Below, piece after piece: positions 44,241-53,971 of a DNA stretch of 64,000 nt. The first letter of the stretch is position 1. Each line of letters opens with the position of its first letter. A program made the translations under genes and the position numbers. Origin of the DNA: Hyphococcus sp. (GTDB lineage: Bacteria; Pseudomonadota; Alphaproteobacteria; Caulobacterales; Parvularculaceae); assembly GCA_021604585.1 (NCBI GenBank), contig BQJG01000008.1:1-64000 (forward strand), given 5' to 3'. The notes under the pieces are model-generated. The model did no database searches. It was not told the origin of the DNA and saw nothing but the letters and a program-made list of their open reading frames with translations.

Positions 44241-45749
44241 TTAGATCGCGGTTTGCAACATTGCGCGCCGGCGCTGAACCGAGGAGGGAATGTTCAATGT
44301 TTCCCGATACTTGGCGACAGTGCGGCGGGCAATATCGACCCCTTCTTCGCGCAGGATGTCAACGATCTTGTCGTCCGACAGAACCGTGTCCTTGGTTTCG
44401 GCCTCAATCATCTCGCGGATGCGGTGCCGCACGGCTTCGGCGGAGTGGGCGTCGCCACCGCTTGAAGACGCGATTGAGGCGGTAAAAAAGTACTTCAGTT
44501 CAAATAATCCACGCGGAGTGGCGATGTATTTATTCGATGTAACACGCGACACCGTTGATTCGTGCATTTCGATGGCGTCGGCGACGACCTTGAGATTCAG
44601 CGGACGCAAATGTTTGACGCCAAAGGCGAGAAATGCGTCCTGCTGGCGGACGATTTCGCTGGAAACTTTTAGGATCGTTTGCGCACGCTGATGCAGACTC
44701 TTGGCCAGCCAATTTGCGTTGGAAAAATGTTCCGCCATGAACATCTTGTCTTTCTCGTCGGCGCCGTTGACCGAAGAAATCTCGGCGTAATAGCGTTGAT
44801 TGACGAGGATGCGCGGCAAGGTTTCGCTGTTCAGCTCGACCTTCCAGCCGCCATCGGCGGATTTGGTGACGAAAACATCGGGCGCAATCGCTTGCACGAC
44901 GCCGCCGCCATAAGCATAGCCTGGCTTCGGCGTCAGAGCGCGGACTTCGGCGATCATGTCGCGCACGTCTTCTTCATCTGCGTCTGTTGCCTTCATCAAC
45001 CCTTTGAGGTCATTGCGGGCGAGCAATTCTATGTTCTCGACGAATGCCTGCATCGAAGGATCGAACCGATTGGCGTCGATCAGTTGCAGTTTCAAACATT
45101 CTTTAAGGTCGCGCGCGCCAACCCCCGATGGGTCAAACTTTGTGATCATCGCATGGGTTGCTTCGACATCGGCGAGTTCGGCGCCCAAACGCTCTGCGAT
45201 GGCGAGAAGGTCTTCGCGCAAATAACCGGCCTCATCGATCATGTCGATGACATAAGCGCCGATGAACAACTGCATCGGATCACGGGTGGCCATGTGCAAC
45301 TGTTCGGTCAGGTGGTCGGCAAGCGAAATCTCTTTTTTCAGCGTCGCGCCGAATTCCTGATCATCGCCGTCAAAACCGCGGCCCGAAGACGCTGAAGTCC
45401 AGTCATTCGGTCTATAATCGCCGTAAGCGGCGTCGCTGCCGGTGCCGCTCGGATCAATATCTTCATATTCAACATCAAGCGAATCGCGCGCTTCTTTGGC
45501 GTCCGTTTGATCGACGGCGCCAGCCTCGGCCGGCCCTTCGGTCTCAGCTGATTTTTCACCGCGCCGCTCCGCCGGACCATCGGTTGGCGTTTCATCACGT
45601 TCGAGGAAAGGGTTTTGTTCTAGCTGATCGTCAACATACTCGGCGAGCTCAAGATTCGACAATTGCAGCAGTTTGATGGCCTGCTGCAGCTGTGGCGTCA
45701 TCACAAGCTGTTGGGATTGTCTGAATTCTAGTCTCGGAGCTAACGCCAC
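44241..45749 (-). CDS. rpoN: RNA polymerase sigma-54 factor
   Basis: 502 residues. Region I is Gln-rich and contacts activator and core (LVMTPQLQQAIKLLQLSNLE). An acidic linker rich in Asp, Glu and Ala (about 55-120) follows. The core-binding region and the helix-turn-helix come next, and the RpoN box ARRTVAKYRE sits at residues 474-483 near the C-terminus. The N-terminus contains the usual FRQSQQ. It lies between lptB and hpf on the reverse strand. Confidence 0.96.
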   Translation of the reverse strand: MALAPRLEFRQSQQLVMTPQLQQAIKLLQLSNLELAEYVDDQLEQNPFLERDETPTDGPAERRGEKSAETEGPAEAGAVDQTDAKEARDSLDVEYEDIDPSGTGSDAAYGDYRPNDWTSASSGRGFDGDDQEFGATLKKEISLADHLTEQLHMATRDPMQLFIGAYVIDMIDEAGYLREDLLAIAERLGAELADVEATHAMITKFDPSGVGARDLKECLKLQLIDANRFDPSMQAFVENIELLARNDLKGLMKATDADEEDVRDMIAEVRALTPKPGYAYGGGVVQAIAPDVFVTKSADGGWKVELNSETLPRILVNQRYYAEISSVNGADEKDKMFMAEHFSNANWLAKSLHQRAQTILKVSSEIVRQQDAFLAFGVKHLRPLNLKVVADAIEMHESTVSRVTSNKYIATPRGLFELKYFFTASIASSSGGDAHSAEAVRHRIREMIEAETKDTVLSDDKIVDILREEGVDIARRTVAKYRETLNIPSSVQRRRAMLQTAI

Positions 45750-45769
45750 AATGCCCCCATATCCTTTCT

Positions 45770-46576
45770 TTACATCTGGAACCGGTCGCCCAGATAGACG
45801 CGCCGCACATCCTTGTCGCCAATGATTTCTCCCGGCGCGCCTTCGAGCAAAACTTCGCCTTCGTGAATGATATAGGCGCGGTCGATAATATCGAGTGTTT
45901 CACGAACGTTGTGGTCCGTGATGAGAACGCCCAGGCCGCGATCTTTCAAATGCGCCACCAGTTCGCGAATTTCCGCAATGGCCAGCGGATCAATGCCGGC
46001 GAAAGGTTCATCAAGCAGCATGAAAGACGGTGCTGTCGCCAATGCGCGGGCAATTTCAACACGGCGGCGTTCGCCGCCCGAAAGCGCAATCGCCGGCGCA
46101 TTGCGAATATGAGTGATGTGAAATTCGTTCAACAGATCGTCAATGATGGCCTGTTGTTTGTCCTTGTTCTTTTCAACCAGCTCTACGACGGCGCGCAGGT
46201 TTTGTTCGACCGTCATACCCCGGAAGATTGAGGCTTCCTGCGGCAGATAGCCAACGCCAAGGCGAGCGCGCTGATACATCGGCAGATTCGTCACATCATT
46301 GCCATCAATCATGATGCGGCCGCGATCTGCGGGAATAAGCCCGGTAATCATATAAAAACAGGTGGTCTTGCCGGCTCCGTTCGGCCCAAGCAAACCAACC
46401 ACTTCTCCGCGCTTCACGCTCATGGAAACGCCGCGCACAACGGGGCGGCGCTTGAACGTTTTACCCAGGTTTTCAGCAGACAAGGCGCCGCCGCCCTCAA
46501 TGACTTTGGGCTTCAGCTTTTGCGGCGCTGCCGGGGCTGCGGGTATGTCTGCGGTCGGTTCCATCTGGTCGCTCAT
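45770..46576 (-). CDS. lptB: LPS export ABC transporter ATP-binding protein
   Basis: 268 residues from ATG 46576, chosen because AGAGAG lies at good spacing; ATG 46585 is the alternative. It powers LPS extraction by LptFG at the inner membrane. Motifs are LLGPNGAGKTTCFYMITG (Walker A), YLPQEASIFRGMTVEQNLRA, ALSGGERRRVEIARALA (signature), FMLLDEPFAGIDPL (Walker B), LITDHNVRETLDI. An N-terminal extension of about 35 residues rich in Ala, Pro and Lys precedes the ABC domain. lptF and lptG are not adjacent. Confidence 0.95.
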   Translation of the reverse strand: MSDQMEPTADIPAAPAAPQKLKPKVIEGGGALSAENLGKTFKRRPVVRGVSMSVKRGEVVGLLGPNGAGKTTCFYMITGLIPADRGRIMIDGNDVTNLPMYQRARLGVGYLPQEASIFRGMTVEQNLRAVVELVEKNKDKQQAIIDDLLNEFHITHIRNAPAIALSGGERRRVEIARALATAPSFMLLDEPFAGIDPLAIAEIRELVAHLKDRGLGVLITDHNVRETLDIIDRAYIIHEGEVLLEGAPGEIIGDKDVRRVYLGDRFQM

Positions 46577-46631
46577 TAAGCGCATCTCTCTTTAATGTTC
46601 TGTGAAGGCCGGAATTAATCGTTAACGCTTT

Positions 46632-47120
46632 TTAGGATTGCTCGTCGTCTTTGCCAGTGAAGAAAAGGCCACGAATGCGTTTTCCTGCTTCTGGGGTAAA
46701 GAAAACCTTACCGGTATCGACCCAATAGGTGATCTTGCCCGCTGACATGACCTGCTTGCCCTGGGTGACGATGACGTTGTCGGTAATAACTATGGTGCGT
46801 GCTGCGTCGTTAAAAACGGCGCGCTCACCTGTGATGGCTTCCTTGCCATTGGAATAGCGGACCGACCCAATGGCGGTGATGGTCTCAAAATCGCCTTCGT
46901 CGGTGATGACGGCTTCGAGGCGCTCCGAGGTTAGAATGGTTTCGCCCTGCACAACGCGGACATTTCCCGTCCATACCGCATTGTTGTCCTGAAATTCCGC
47001 CGTATCGCCTGTAATGTCGATGGGCTCTTTGCTGTCGCCGGCGGCAATAAGCTGCGCAGAGGCGGCTCCGTAAAAAACTGTAAAGCCGGCAGCCAGTGCG
47101 AATATTTGGTGTTTGATCAT
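46632..47120 (-). CDS. lptA: LPS transport periplasmic protein LptA
   Basis: 162 residues. A signal peptide ends near residue 23 (FYGAASA). The mature part is an OstA/LptA beta-jellyroll: PIDITGDTAEFQDNNAVWTG, VRYSNGKEAITGERAVFND and IVTQGKQVMSAGKITYWVD. It forms the periplasmic bridge for LPS. The ATG overlaps the lptC stop by four bases. Slightly shorter than the E. coli protein, as is usual in alphaproteobacteria. Confidence 0.94.
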   Translation of the reverse strand: MIKHQIFALAAGFTVFYGAASAQLIAAGDSKEPIDITGDTAEFQDNNAVWTGNVRVVQGETILTSERLEAVITDEGDFETITAIGSVRYSNGKEAITGERAVFNDAARTIVITDNVIVTQGKQVMSAGKITYWVDTGKVFFTPEAGKRIRGLFFTGKDDEQS

Positions 47121-47878
47121 TGAGGCGTCTCGATTTCCACGTCTTTAAGGGCCGGTTTTTGGGCGGCGGTTTTCGGATAAATTCTCATATGCACATTGCC
47201 TTCGAACACCACGCGGCCGTCGCCATTATAGGCTTTCATCCGTTCGGCGTTTAGTTCGCGCCCATCGGGTCCTGTTCCGCCAACGCCTGCATCACTCGTG
47301 ACCACTTCGTCCTTGATAGAAACAGTCGCCGCTGGTGAGCGGAAAATGTAGGTGTCGCCGGAGACCTCGTGCTGAAGCGTTACTTCTTCGGTGAGTTCAA
47401 GAATGTTGGTGTCCGATCGGTAGACGCCGTTGTCTGCGCTGACAATCGTCGACCCTTTAGTCTCACCTTGTTTTTCCCCTTGAACAGCGCGGGGTTTATC
47501 GAGCGCGACGACGTCTTTCAGATTGGTGTTTTGCCGCGCTGTGTTTGCGGTGATCTCAAACGGTTTGCCTTTATTGTCGATACCGGCAAAGCGCGGGCTG
47601 GCCATGCTAAGTTCTTCTGGCGAGGCGTCGAAGTTTTTGAAATCTTCGAGCAATGCACTGTCGGCTTCGTTCGACCGTGTGTTGAACAAAAATGCAGCGA
47701 CAAGAACCAGCGCAAAGGCTGGGAGCGCGATACGAAGGCGCCTGACCAGACGCGATCGCGCCGCCGCCTCGTCGCCCGTGGTTCGCGCGCGCGACGGCAG
47801 ACTGTCGAGACGGCGGCGGCCGGTGGCGCGCGTCGCCGCTGCAGGCGGTTGTTCTTTATCCGTGATGACCGTGGTCAT
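47117..47878 (-). CDS. lptC: LPS export protein LptC
   Basis: 253 residues from ATG 47878. The cytoplasmic lead is Arg/Ala-rich, then one membrane helix (RRLRIALPAFALVLVAAF, about residues 52-69), then a periplasmic LptC domain with the repeated strands GIDNKGKPFEITANTARQ, VSADNGVYRSDTNILEL and ERMKAYNGDGRVVFEGNVHM. LptC links the LptBFG motor to LptA. The ORF could be read from 48031 but that would cross into non-conserved sequence. Confidence 0.9.
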   Translation of the reverse strand: MTTVITDKEQPPAAATRATGRRRLDSLPSRARTTGDEAAARSRLVRRLRIALPAFALVLVAAFLFNTRSNEADSALLEDFKNFDASPEELSMASPRFAGIDNKGKPFEITANTARQNTNLKDVVALDKPRAVQGEKQGETKGSTIVSADNGVYRSDTNILELTEEVTLQHEVSGDTYIFRSPAATVSIKDEVVTSDAGVGGTGPDGRELNAERMKAYNGDGRVVFEGNVHMRIYPKTAAQKPALKDVEIETPQ

Positions 47879-48034
47879 TCCCGCCACAAATCCTATGAAT
47901 TCCAAAGGCTTCCAGTTGCAGGTGCAAGCCCCTGCAGTCTCCCCCTCATATAGTCGCGCGGGCGCGGGAGGGAAGCAAGAGGCGCAGATTTTCTCGTCAA
48001 AACCGGCGGTTGTGAGGGATATGCAAGGCAAAGA

Positions 48035-48649
48035 TCAGGAATGGGCGAAAATATCGACCTCTGGCCAGCCTTCGAGGTCAAGCGCGGCTCGATAGGGCAG
48101 GAAGTCGAAACAGGCTTGCGCAAGGGCTGTGCGGCCTTCGCGGGCCAGCATCGCCTCGAGTTTTTCACGAAGCACATGCAGATAGAGCACGTCGGAAGCG
48201 GCATAGTCGATCTGCGCCGGAGAAAGCGTTTCCGCTCCCCAATCGGAGGATTGCTGCTGTTTGGAGATCTCCACGCCCGCCAGCTCACGGGTGACGTCTT
48301 TAAGGCCGTGCCGGTCCGTGTAGGTGCGGCAAAGCTTTGAGGCGATCTTGGTGCAATAGACCGGCGCTGTCTCGACCCCTAACCAATGTTTGAATGCGGC
48401 GACATCAAATCGCGCAAAATGGAATAGTTTGAGAATCTTCGGGTTGGCCAGCAGCGCCTTCAGGTTGGGCGCGTCATAGGTTTTCCGGTCGAGTTGCACG
48501 AGATGAGCATGACCGTCCCCTGAAGAAAGTTGAACGACGCATAGAGGGTCGCGATGGGGATTGAGCCCCATTGTTTCGCTGTCGATGGCGACGACGGGGC
48601 CCAAATCGAGGCCAGCGGGAAGATCGCCTTTATACAGTGTGTTTGTCAT
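48035..48649 (-). CDS. rnd: Ribonuclease D-like 3'-5' exonuclease
   Basis: 204 residues from ATG 48649. A DEDDy exonuclease domain only: VAIDSETMGLNPHRDPLCVV (Asp-Glu), LFHFARFDVAAFKHWLG (Asp), and QIDYAASDVLYLHVL (Tyr and last Asp). The HRDC domains of E. coli RNase D are missing, as is common in alphaproteobacteria, where such short forms act on tRNA and other stable RNA 3' ends. It precedes lptC, an order seen in related genomes. Confidence 0.93.
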   Translation of the reverse strand: MTNTLYKGDLPAGLDLGPVVAIDSETMGLNPHRDPLCVVQLSSGDGHAHLVQLDRKTYDAPNLKALLANPKILKLFHFARFDVAAFKHWLGVETAPVYCTKIASKLCRTYTDRHGLKDVTRELAGVEISKQQQSSDWGAETLSPAQIDYAASDVLYLHVLREKLEAMLAREGRTALAQACFDFLPYRAALDLEGWPEVDIFAHS

Positions 48650-48723
48650 GCCATCCGTTTTCTTGCATCGCTGAGGTTGATTGGCGACGCCATAGCATTG
48701 TGACCAAATTTGTGAAGGCCGGA

Positions 48724-49884
48724 TTAAGCGGCCTTGCGAACAATCACTGAGCCAGCGGAATATCCCGCGCCGAAACCGCAAATTACGCCGATATCGCCCG
48801 CTGCGAAATCGCTGTTGTGTTTGTGGAAGGCGATGATCGAGCCGGCGGAAGACGTATTTGCATATTCATCGAGGACAACGGGCGCTTCGATGCGGGTGGC
48901 GTCGCGGCCCAGCACTTTACGGGCGATGAACTCGTTCATGGCGAGGTTCGCCTGATGCAGCCAGAAGCGTTTGATGCTTTCCGGCGCAATGCCGGCATCG
49001 CTGAGATGGCCGGAAATCAGTTCGCTCACCATGGGCACGACTTCCTTGAAAACCTTGCGGCCTTCTTGGATGAACAGCTTGTCCGTAAAGGGACCAGCCT
49101 GGTCGTCCGCAGGCTGTCCGGTTTCTCGTTCGCAGTGATTGAGGAAGCCGAAATTATTGCGAATGTTGTTGGAGAATTTTGTTTTCAACCGCGTGCCGAG
49201 AATATCCCAACCTTGCGTTCGCGGCGCGGCGTCCGTGCATTCAAGGATAACCGCCGTGCAGACATCGCCGAAAATGAAATGGCTGTCGCGATTTCGGAAA
49301 TTCAAATGCGCCGAACAAATCTCGGGATTGACCATCAAGATGCGCGTCGCACCCGCACGAATAAGCCCAAGCCCCGTTTCAATACCGAAAGCAGCGGAAG
49401 CGCAGGCGACATTCATGTCGAATGCAAAGCCTTCAATCCCAAGCGCATCTTGAATTTCGACCGCGATTGCAGGATAGGCGCGTTGCAGGTTTGACGCGGC
49501 GCAAATAACGCCGTCAATATCGCTGGCTTTGAGGTCGGCCGCACGGAGCGCATCGCGCGCGGCGTTTACGGCCATCTCCGCCAGAACAGATAAGTCCTCG
49601 TTTGGCCGCAGTTTGATGTGCGGCGCCATGCGATTGATGTCGAGAATGCCATCTTTGTCCATAACGAAGCGCGACTTGATGCCCGACGCTTTTTCGACAA
49701 ACTCTGAGGAGGAGGGGCTTAGCGGCTCCATTTCGCCAGCGTTGATGGCATCGGCGTTTTGCCGGTTGAACAATTCCACATAGGCGTTGAAAGCGCTGAC
49801 CAGCTCGTCATTTGAAATAGAATTCGGAGGCGTAAAGAGGCCGGTGGCGGCTATGCGAACATCGGCGCGGGGAGACTGAGACAT
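48724..49884 (-). CDS. Beta-ketoacyl-ACP synthase III-like protein
   Basis: 386 residues from ATG 49884, longer than FabH (about 320). The thiolase-fold core has the nucleophile Cys in DMNVACASAAFGIETGLGLI, the His in RFWLHQANLAMNEFI and the Asn in LDEYANTSSAGSIIAF, so the Cys-His-Asn triad is complete. An N-terminal insert (about residues 35-65) makes it longer than housekeeping FabH. It likely starts or extends fatty-acid chains or makes a secondary lipid; the substrate cannot be assigned. Transcribed toward rnd. Confidence 0.88.
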   Translation of the reverse strand: MSQSPRADVRIAATGLFTPPNSISNDELVSAFNAYVELFNRQNADAINAGEMEPLSPSSSEFVEKASGIKSRFVMDKDGILDINRMAPHIKLRPNEDLSVLAEMAVNAARDALRAADLKASDIDGVICAASNLQRAYPAIAVEIQDALGIEGFAFDMNVACASAAFGIETGLGLIRAGATRILMVNPEICSAHLNFRNRDSHFIFGDVCTAVILECTDAAPRTQGWDILGTRLKTKFSNNIRNNFGFLNHCERETGQPADDQAGPFTDKLFIQEGRKVFKEVVPMVSELISGHLSDAGIAPESIKRFWLHQANLAMNEFIARKVLGRDATRIEAPVVLDEYANTSSAGSIIAFHKHNSDFAAGDIGVICGFGAGYSAGSVIVRKAA

Positions 49885-49944
49885 GAAACAGGCTTTCAAC
49901 TATTGGGTTTTCGGCAATTTGCGCCTTTCGGCTGGAGCGCGCAA

Positions 49945-50535
49945 CTAGCGGGACAGCTTTTGAACCGCCTTCCAGCGCGGACAGTGGGTCTCGTGATCGT
50001 TGACCATGCCGATAGCCTGCATGAACGCATAGACAATGACGGGACCGCAAAACTTGAAGCCGCGCTTTTTCAGTTCTTTCGCCATGGCCTCGCTTGCTGG
50101 CGATTTGACCATGTGGTCGCGATAATTCTTCACTTTATTGATAACGGGCTGTCCATCGACGAAATCCCAAAGAAAACCGGAAAATCCATCCGGCTTAGAT
50201 TCCATGATGTCGAGATAGGCTTTGGCGTTGCCGATAGCGGCGTTGATTTTCGTCTTTGAGCGAATGATGCCCGCGTCATTCATCAGCCGCTCGATTTTTT
50301 TTGGTGTGTAGCGAGCAATCTTTTCCGGATTGAAACCGTCGAACGCTTTTCGGAAATTATCGCGCTTATACAAAATTGTCCGCCAGGAAAGCCCCGCCTG
50401 AAAGCCGTCAAGGATCAGCTTTTCAAACAAGGCGCGGTCGTCATATTCCGGAACGCCCCATTCCTCATCATGATACTGACGATAAATGGGGTCGTCGACC
50501 GGGGCCCACAAACAAGGAGTTGACGTCTTTGTCAT
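49945..50535 (-). CDS. tag: DNA-3-methyladenine glycosylase I
   Basis: 196 residues. It removes 3-methyladenine from alkylated DNA. Family features are CLWAPVDDPIYRQYHDEEWG with the conserved Trp-Gly, LFEKLILDGFQAGLSWRTIL, and zinc ligands at the Cys near the start and HETHCPRW near the end. Its start lies the base after the MAPEG stop, so the two are one unit. It has the usual Tag length. Confidence 0.95.
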   Translation of the reverse strand: MTKTSTPCLWAPVDDPIYRQYHDEEWGVPEYDDRALFEKLILDGFQAGLSWRTILYKRDNFRKAFDGFNPEKIARYTPKKIERLMNDAGIIRSKTKINAAIGNAKAYLDIMESKPDGFSGFLWDFVDGQPVINKVKNYRDHMVKSPASEAMAKELKKRGFKFCGPVIVYAFMQAIGMVNDHETHCPRWKAVQKLSR

Positions 50536-50946
50536 TTAGATATGGTGGAACAGTTTGAGCAGCCAGAACACAAGGATCAAGACTTGTACGATGAAAAATG
50601 CAAAACGGATTGTGACCCATAAGCGTTCGGTGGAAATCAAATGCGCGATCGATTGCGAAATGCGTGCGCCGAGAAAGATATAGGCGAGGCCGTCAGTGAG
50701 GCCCGTCTGGTTTGTGGCGATGGCGTAAAGCAGAACTGCGCCGGCCATAGGCAAGTTTTCATAGCAATTGGCGTGCGCGCGCGTCAGCCGTTTGCCGAAT
50801 GCGTCCATGTCTTCGCCGGACGGGGCAAAGGAGTTAGGCGCGCGTTTGCCGCCGACGACTAAAGACGTGCGCTGCACGCCAAGGGTGACAAGTAACAAAA
50901 TGGACCAGGAGACATAGGCGAGAAGCACAGTTGCGGTGGGGGTCAT
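50536..50946 (-). CDS. MAPEG family membrane protein
   Basis: 136 residues with four membrane helices (LLAYVSWSILLLVTLGV, then NLPMAGAVLLYAIAT, LAYIFLGARISQSIAHL, FAFFIVQVLILVFWLLKL). The segment RLTRAHANCYENLPMAGAVL has the E-N-x-P pattern of the MAPEG family (membrane-associated eicosanoid and glutathione enzymes). Bacterial members probably use glutathione; the substrate is unknown. It directly precedes tag. Confidence 0.9.
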   Translation of the reverse strand: MTPTATVLLAYVSWSILLLVTLGVQRTSLVVGGKRAPNSFAPSGEDMDAFGKRLTRAHANCYENLPMAGAVLLYAIATNQTGLTDGLAYIFLGARISQSIAHLISTERLWVTIRFAFFIVQVLILVFWLLKLFHHI

Positions 50947-51020
50947 GATGAGTTCCTTCCCGATATTTCACGCCGGCTTGTGTTGTGCGCTCAGTTTGGA
51001 CGGCCGGTTGGTCGGGAACC

Positions 51021-51824
51021 CTAGCCCTGTTCGAGATATGCGGGAAACCGTAAATGCAGTTCGTGATTTTCGCAGGTGATCGGCGTTTGCTCGCTTTCGG
51101 CTTTTTGCAGTCGGTCGAGGCGAATGGCGGCCAGCGCGATCCCGTCTGCGCCGCTGAGGACTTCGCCGAGCGTTGACGCTCCTGCGGTAATCGACGCGCC
51201 TTTTGCTGGCTCTGTCCCGCCAATTTCAGCGATGAGCGTGCGCCGGCGGATGTCGCCTTTGCGCTTCATGCGGCTTGTGACTTCCTGTCCGATGAAGCAA
51301 CCTTTCTTGTAGCTGACGCCATTCAACAAGTCATAATTGACGTCGGTGAGGAACATTTCGTCAGAGCCGAAATCCTTGCCGAATTCGGGCGCGCCAACAG
51401 CGATGCGGCGCGCATCGTGGCCGCTGCCCAATGAAGGACTGGCGTCAAGATCAATGGATCTCCAACCGAGTGCATCGGCGCGCGGATCGACAAACCCGCC
51501 TTCAATCTCGTCTCCGCTTGCGGTCACCTTCAAGGCAGCATCGATCTCCAGCGAGACCTTTGCACGGAGCTTATACATAGACAGGCGCTTGAGCAGGGCG
51601 GGCGCGGTCTCGGCAAAGCAATCGATCAATAATGCGTCGCCGTGGTTCACCACAAAGAAGTCGAACAGGATTTTTCCCTGGGGCGTCAGCAGGGCGGCGA
51701 AGATGGCTTTCTCCTTTGCAAGGCGGTCTACATCTTGCGTGATCAAGCCTTGAAGAAAGGAGAGGCGATCATCGCCGGAAAGGCGAATGACGGTTCGGTC
51801 GGAAAGGGTTTCGATCTCGTTCAT
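51021..51824 (-). CDS. ygfZ: YgfZ/GcvT-like folate-binding protein
   Basis: 267 residues from ATG 51824; the frame extends to 52199 but overlaps pyrC, so the shorter start is right. The N-terminal half has the GcvT-like tetrahydrofolate fold (FLQGLITQDVDRL), and the C-terminal half contains the YgfZ/Iba57 motif KKGCFIGQEVTSRM with its Cys. YgfZ helps maintain some 4Fe-4S enzymes. It is divergent from pyrC. Confidence 0.94.
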   Translation of the reverse strand: MNEIETLSDRTVIRLSGDDRLSFLQGLITQDVDRLAKEKAIFAALLTPQGKILFDFFVVNHGDALLIDCFAETAPALLKRLSMYKLRAKVSLEIDAALKVTASGDEIEGGFVDPRADALGWRSIDLDASPSLGSGHDARRIAVGAPEFGKDFGSDEMFLTDVNYDLLNGVSYKKGCFIGQEVTSRMKRKGDIRRRTLIAEIGGTEPAKGASITAGASTLGEVLSGADGIALAAIRLDRLQKAESEQTPITCENHELHLRFPAYLEQG

Positions 51825-51905
51825 AGGCGCAGCATGTAGGAGGCTTTTGCTGATATTCAAAGCGCCACTTGCCTCACGCTCCCGCCGGGGCCTAAAAGCC
51901 TCGCC

Positions 51906-52973
51906 ATGACAACGAATGAGGCTGGTGTGGCGGACCGTATCACTTTGCGCAGACCCGATGACTGGCATGTGCATCTGCGCGATGACGCCATGCTGGAGCA
52001 GGTCGTGAACTACACGGCTCGCCAGTTTGCGCGCGCGATTGTGATGCCCAATCTGGCTCAGCCCGTGACGAGCGTTGAGGCGGGCGAGGCGTACCGCAAG
52101 CGCATCCTCGCAGCGACCGACCCAAAGCTGGACTTCACGCCGCTGATGACGTGTTATCTGACGGATACCCTTAGCGTTGATGAGGTGAAACGCGGCCACG
52201 ATACCGGCGTTTTTACTGCGTGCAAACTCTATCCGGCCAATGCGACGACGAATTCAAGTTTTGGCGTAACTGATATCGCGAACATTTATCCGGTGCTGGA
52301 GGCGATGCAACGCATTGGCATGCCACTGCTGGTGCATGGGGAAGTTACCGACGCCCAAATTGATGTCTTCGACCGCGAAGCGGTGTTTATCGAGAAAATC
52401 CTGTCAAAAGTGATCAAGGATTTCCCGGAGCTCAAAGTTGTTTTTGAACACATAACGACTGCGGATGCGGTGGATTTTGTCAATGCGTCGAGCGCTAATG
52501 TCGCCGCTACGATTACGCCGCATCATTTGCACATCAATCGCAACGCAATGTTTGCTGGCGGCTTCCGGCCTCATTTTTATTGTCTGCCCGTGGCGAAGCG
52601 CGAGAAACACAGGTTGGCGCTGCGCGCCGCTGCTGTTTCCGGTTCTCCGAAGTTTTTCCTTGGCACAGACTCTGCGCCGCATACCGACAATGCGAAGGAG
52701 TCGGCTTGTGGCTGCGCCGGCATCTTCAACGCGCCATTCGCGCTTGAGAGTTATGCTTCGGTTTTTGAAGAAGAAGGTGCGCTAGACATGCTCGAAGCCT
52801 TCGCATCGGAGAACGGCCCCAAATTTTACGGCCTGCCGCTCAATGACGGAACGATTGTCCTGGAGCGTTCAGGCGTTGCCGTGCCCGAAAATGTGGGGCC
52901 AGCGTCAGCCCCGGTCACGCCGTTTATGGCAGGGCAAAACCTCATCTGGCGAATGCGGGAAGAGGCGGCGTAA
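51906..52973 (+). CDS. pyrC: Dihydroorotase (class II)
   Basis: 355 residues. It closes N-carbamoyl-aspartate to dihydroorotate in pyrimidine synthesis. The binuclear zinc site is complete: HVHLRDD at residues 21-27, the carboxylated Lys in [49 protein letters not shown] and [10 protein letters not shown]. Length and motif order match the E. coli type rather than the class I enzyme. Confidence 0.97.
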   Translation: MTTNEAGVADRITLRRPDDWHVHLRDDAMLEQVVNYTARQFARAIVMPNLAQPVTSVEAGEAYRKRILAATDPKLDFTPLMTCYLTDTLSVDEVKRGHDTGVFTACKLYPANATTNSSFGVTDIANIYPVLEAMQRIGMPLLVHGEVTDAQIDVFDREAVFIEKILSKVIKDFPELKVVFEHITTADAVDFVNASSANVAATITPHHLHINRNAMFAGGFRPHFYCLPVAKREKHRLALRAAAVSGSPKFFLGTDSAPHTDNAKESACGCAGIFNAPFALESYASVFEEEGALDMLEAFASENGPKFYGLPLNDGTIVLERSGVAVPENVGPASAPVTPFMAGQNLIWRMREEAA

Positions 52974-53002
52974 CGCATGTGGGCTTGTTCGATTGCGCCA
53001 GC

Positions 53003-53458
53003 TTACTGCTGGTTCTGCGTGGGCGAAATCAGAAATGGCGACGGCGCGTAGTTTTCTTCCTCGCCTTCGCGCAACGCATCCGCCAAACGATCAACCACTG
53101 CATCACCTTGGGCGGCCCGCGCCGCCGCATAATCGCGAGCGCGCCGGTCGCAGGAAGGGTAACGTGACTGCGCCGCGCGATAGCCTTTGTTGAATTGCTG
53201 CACCAGCGCTTCGCGCTCGCTCGCTTGCGGTTCTTCAAGATCAATCAGCTTTTTCATCCGTTCGCGCCAGACATCAGCTTCAAAACTCGGATCGCAAGTG
53301 CGGCGTAAATGATGCAACTCGCCAAATAGTTCAGCAAGGGCGGAGAGGTCTTGCTGGCGTTGCTGATAGGCTTCGAGATCCTGTGCGACAGCAGGCGCAG
53401 GCGCCGCGGCGGCGGCTGCAGCAAGGATCAGGACAGCGAAAAATGGGCGTAAAATCAT
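53003..53458 (-). CDS. TIGR02301 family exported protein
   Basis: 151 residues. Signal peptide rich in Ala (VLILAAAAAAAPAPAVA). The mature helical part has LSALAELFGELHHLRRTCDP, FNKGYRAAQSRYPSCDRRA and a third acidic region; the two Cys are spaced as in TIGR02301, an alphaproteobacterial family of unknown function. It is convergent with pyrC; the 3' ends are 30 bases apart. Confidence 0.87.
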   Translation of the reverse strand: MILRPFFAVLILAAAAAAAPAPAVAQDLEAYQQRQQDLSALAELFGELHHLRRTCDPSFEADVWRERMKKLIDLEEPQASEREALVQQFNKGYRAAQSRYPSCDRRARDYAAARAAQGDAVVDRLADALREGEEENYAPSPFLISPTQNQQ

Positions 53459-53489
53459 GGGTGTTCTTTCTCAGCAAATTATAGCCGGA

Positions 53490-53930
53490 TTATGACCTTG
53501 TCTGAACCTTTTTGGCGCGAAATTCGGCTCGCCATTCTGCGGCCCGCGCCACGGCCTGACGCGTCACATCCCAGGCGAGGCGGGATTTGGCTTCCTCCAG
53601 ACTGACAAATTCAGCCTCTGCGGCGTCGTCTCCGGCGACTGGATCACCTGAAACCCAGTCCGCCACATAGTCGATCATCACCACATGGGGATGGCCCGTC
53701 TCGGCGGGCAAGCCATCAAAAGCATCGAGCAGCCCCAGAACGCGGATCTCAATTCCGGTTTCCTCACGGACTTCGCGGATCACCGCATCCTTGAGGCGCT
53801 CGCCATATTCAAGCCCGCCGCCGGGGATCGACCACTGCCCCTTGAAGGGAGTCTTGCCGCGCTTGATTAGCAGCACGTCATCGCCGCGAAAGACGACCGC
53901 GCCGACGCCGATTCTGATTTGTTCGCTCAC
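53490..53930 (-). CDS. NUDIX hydrolase
   Basis: 146 residues from GTG 53930; GTG 53945 would add five residues and further upstream no conserved sequence is seen. The NUDIX box is intact: GGGLEYGERLKDAVIREVRE followed by ETGIEI (pattern G-x5-E-x7-REUxEExGU). It starts IRIGVGAVVFRGDDVLLIKR like ADP-ribose or nucleotide pyrophosphatases of the MutT type; the substrate is not predictable. It is divergent from the HMCES-like gene at 53972. Confidence 0.88.
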   Translation of the reverse strand: MSEQIRIGVGAVVFRGDDVLLIKRGKTPFKGQWSIPGGGLEYGERLKDAVIREVREETGIEIRVLGLLDAFDGLPAETGHPHVVMIDYVADWVSGDPVAGDDAAEAEFVSLEEAKSRLAWDVTRQAVARAAEWRAEFRAKKVQTRS

Positions 53931-53971
53931 CTGAAGAATATCCACTATGCTGCACCTGAGAGGGTAATGGC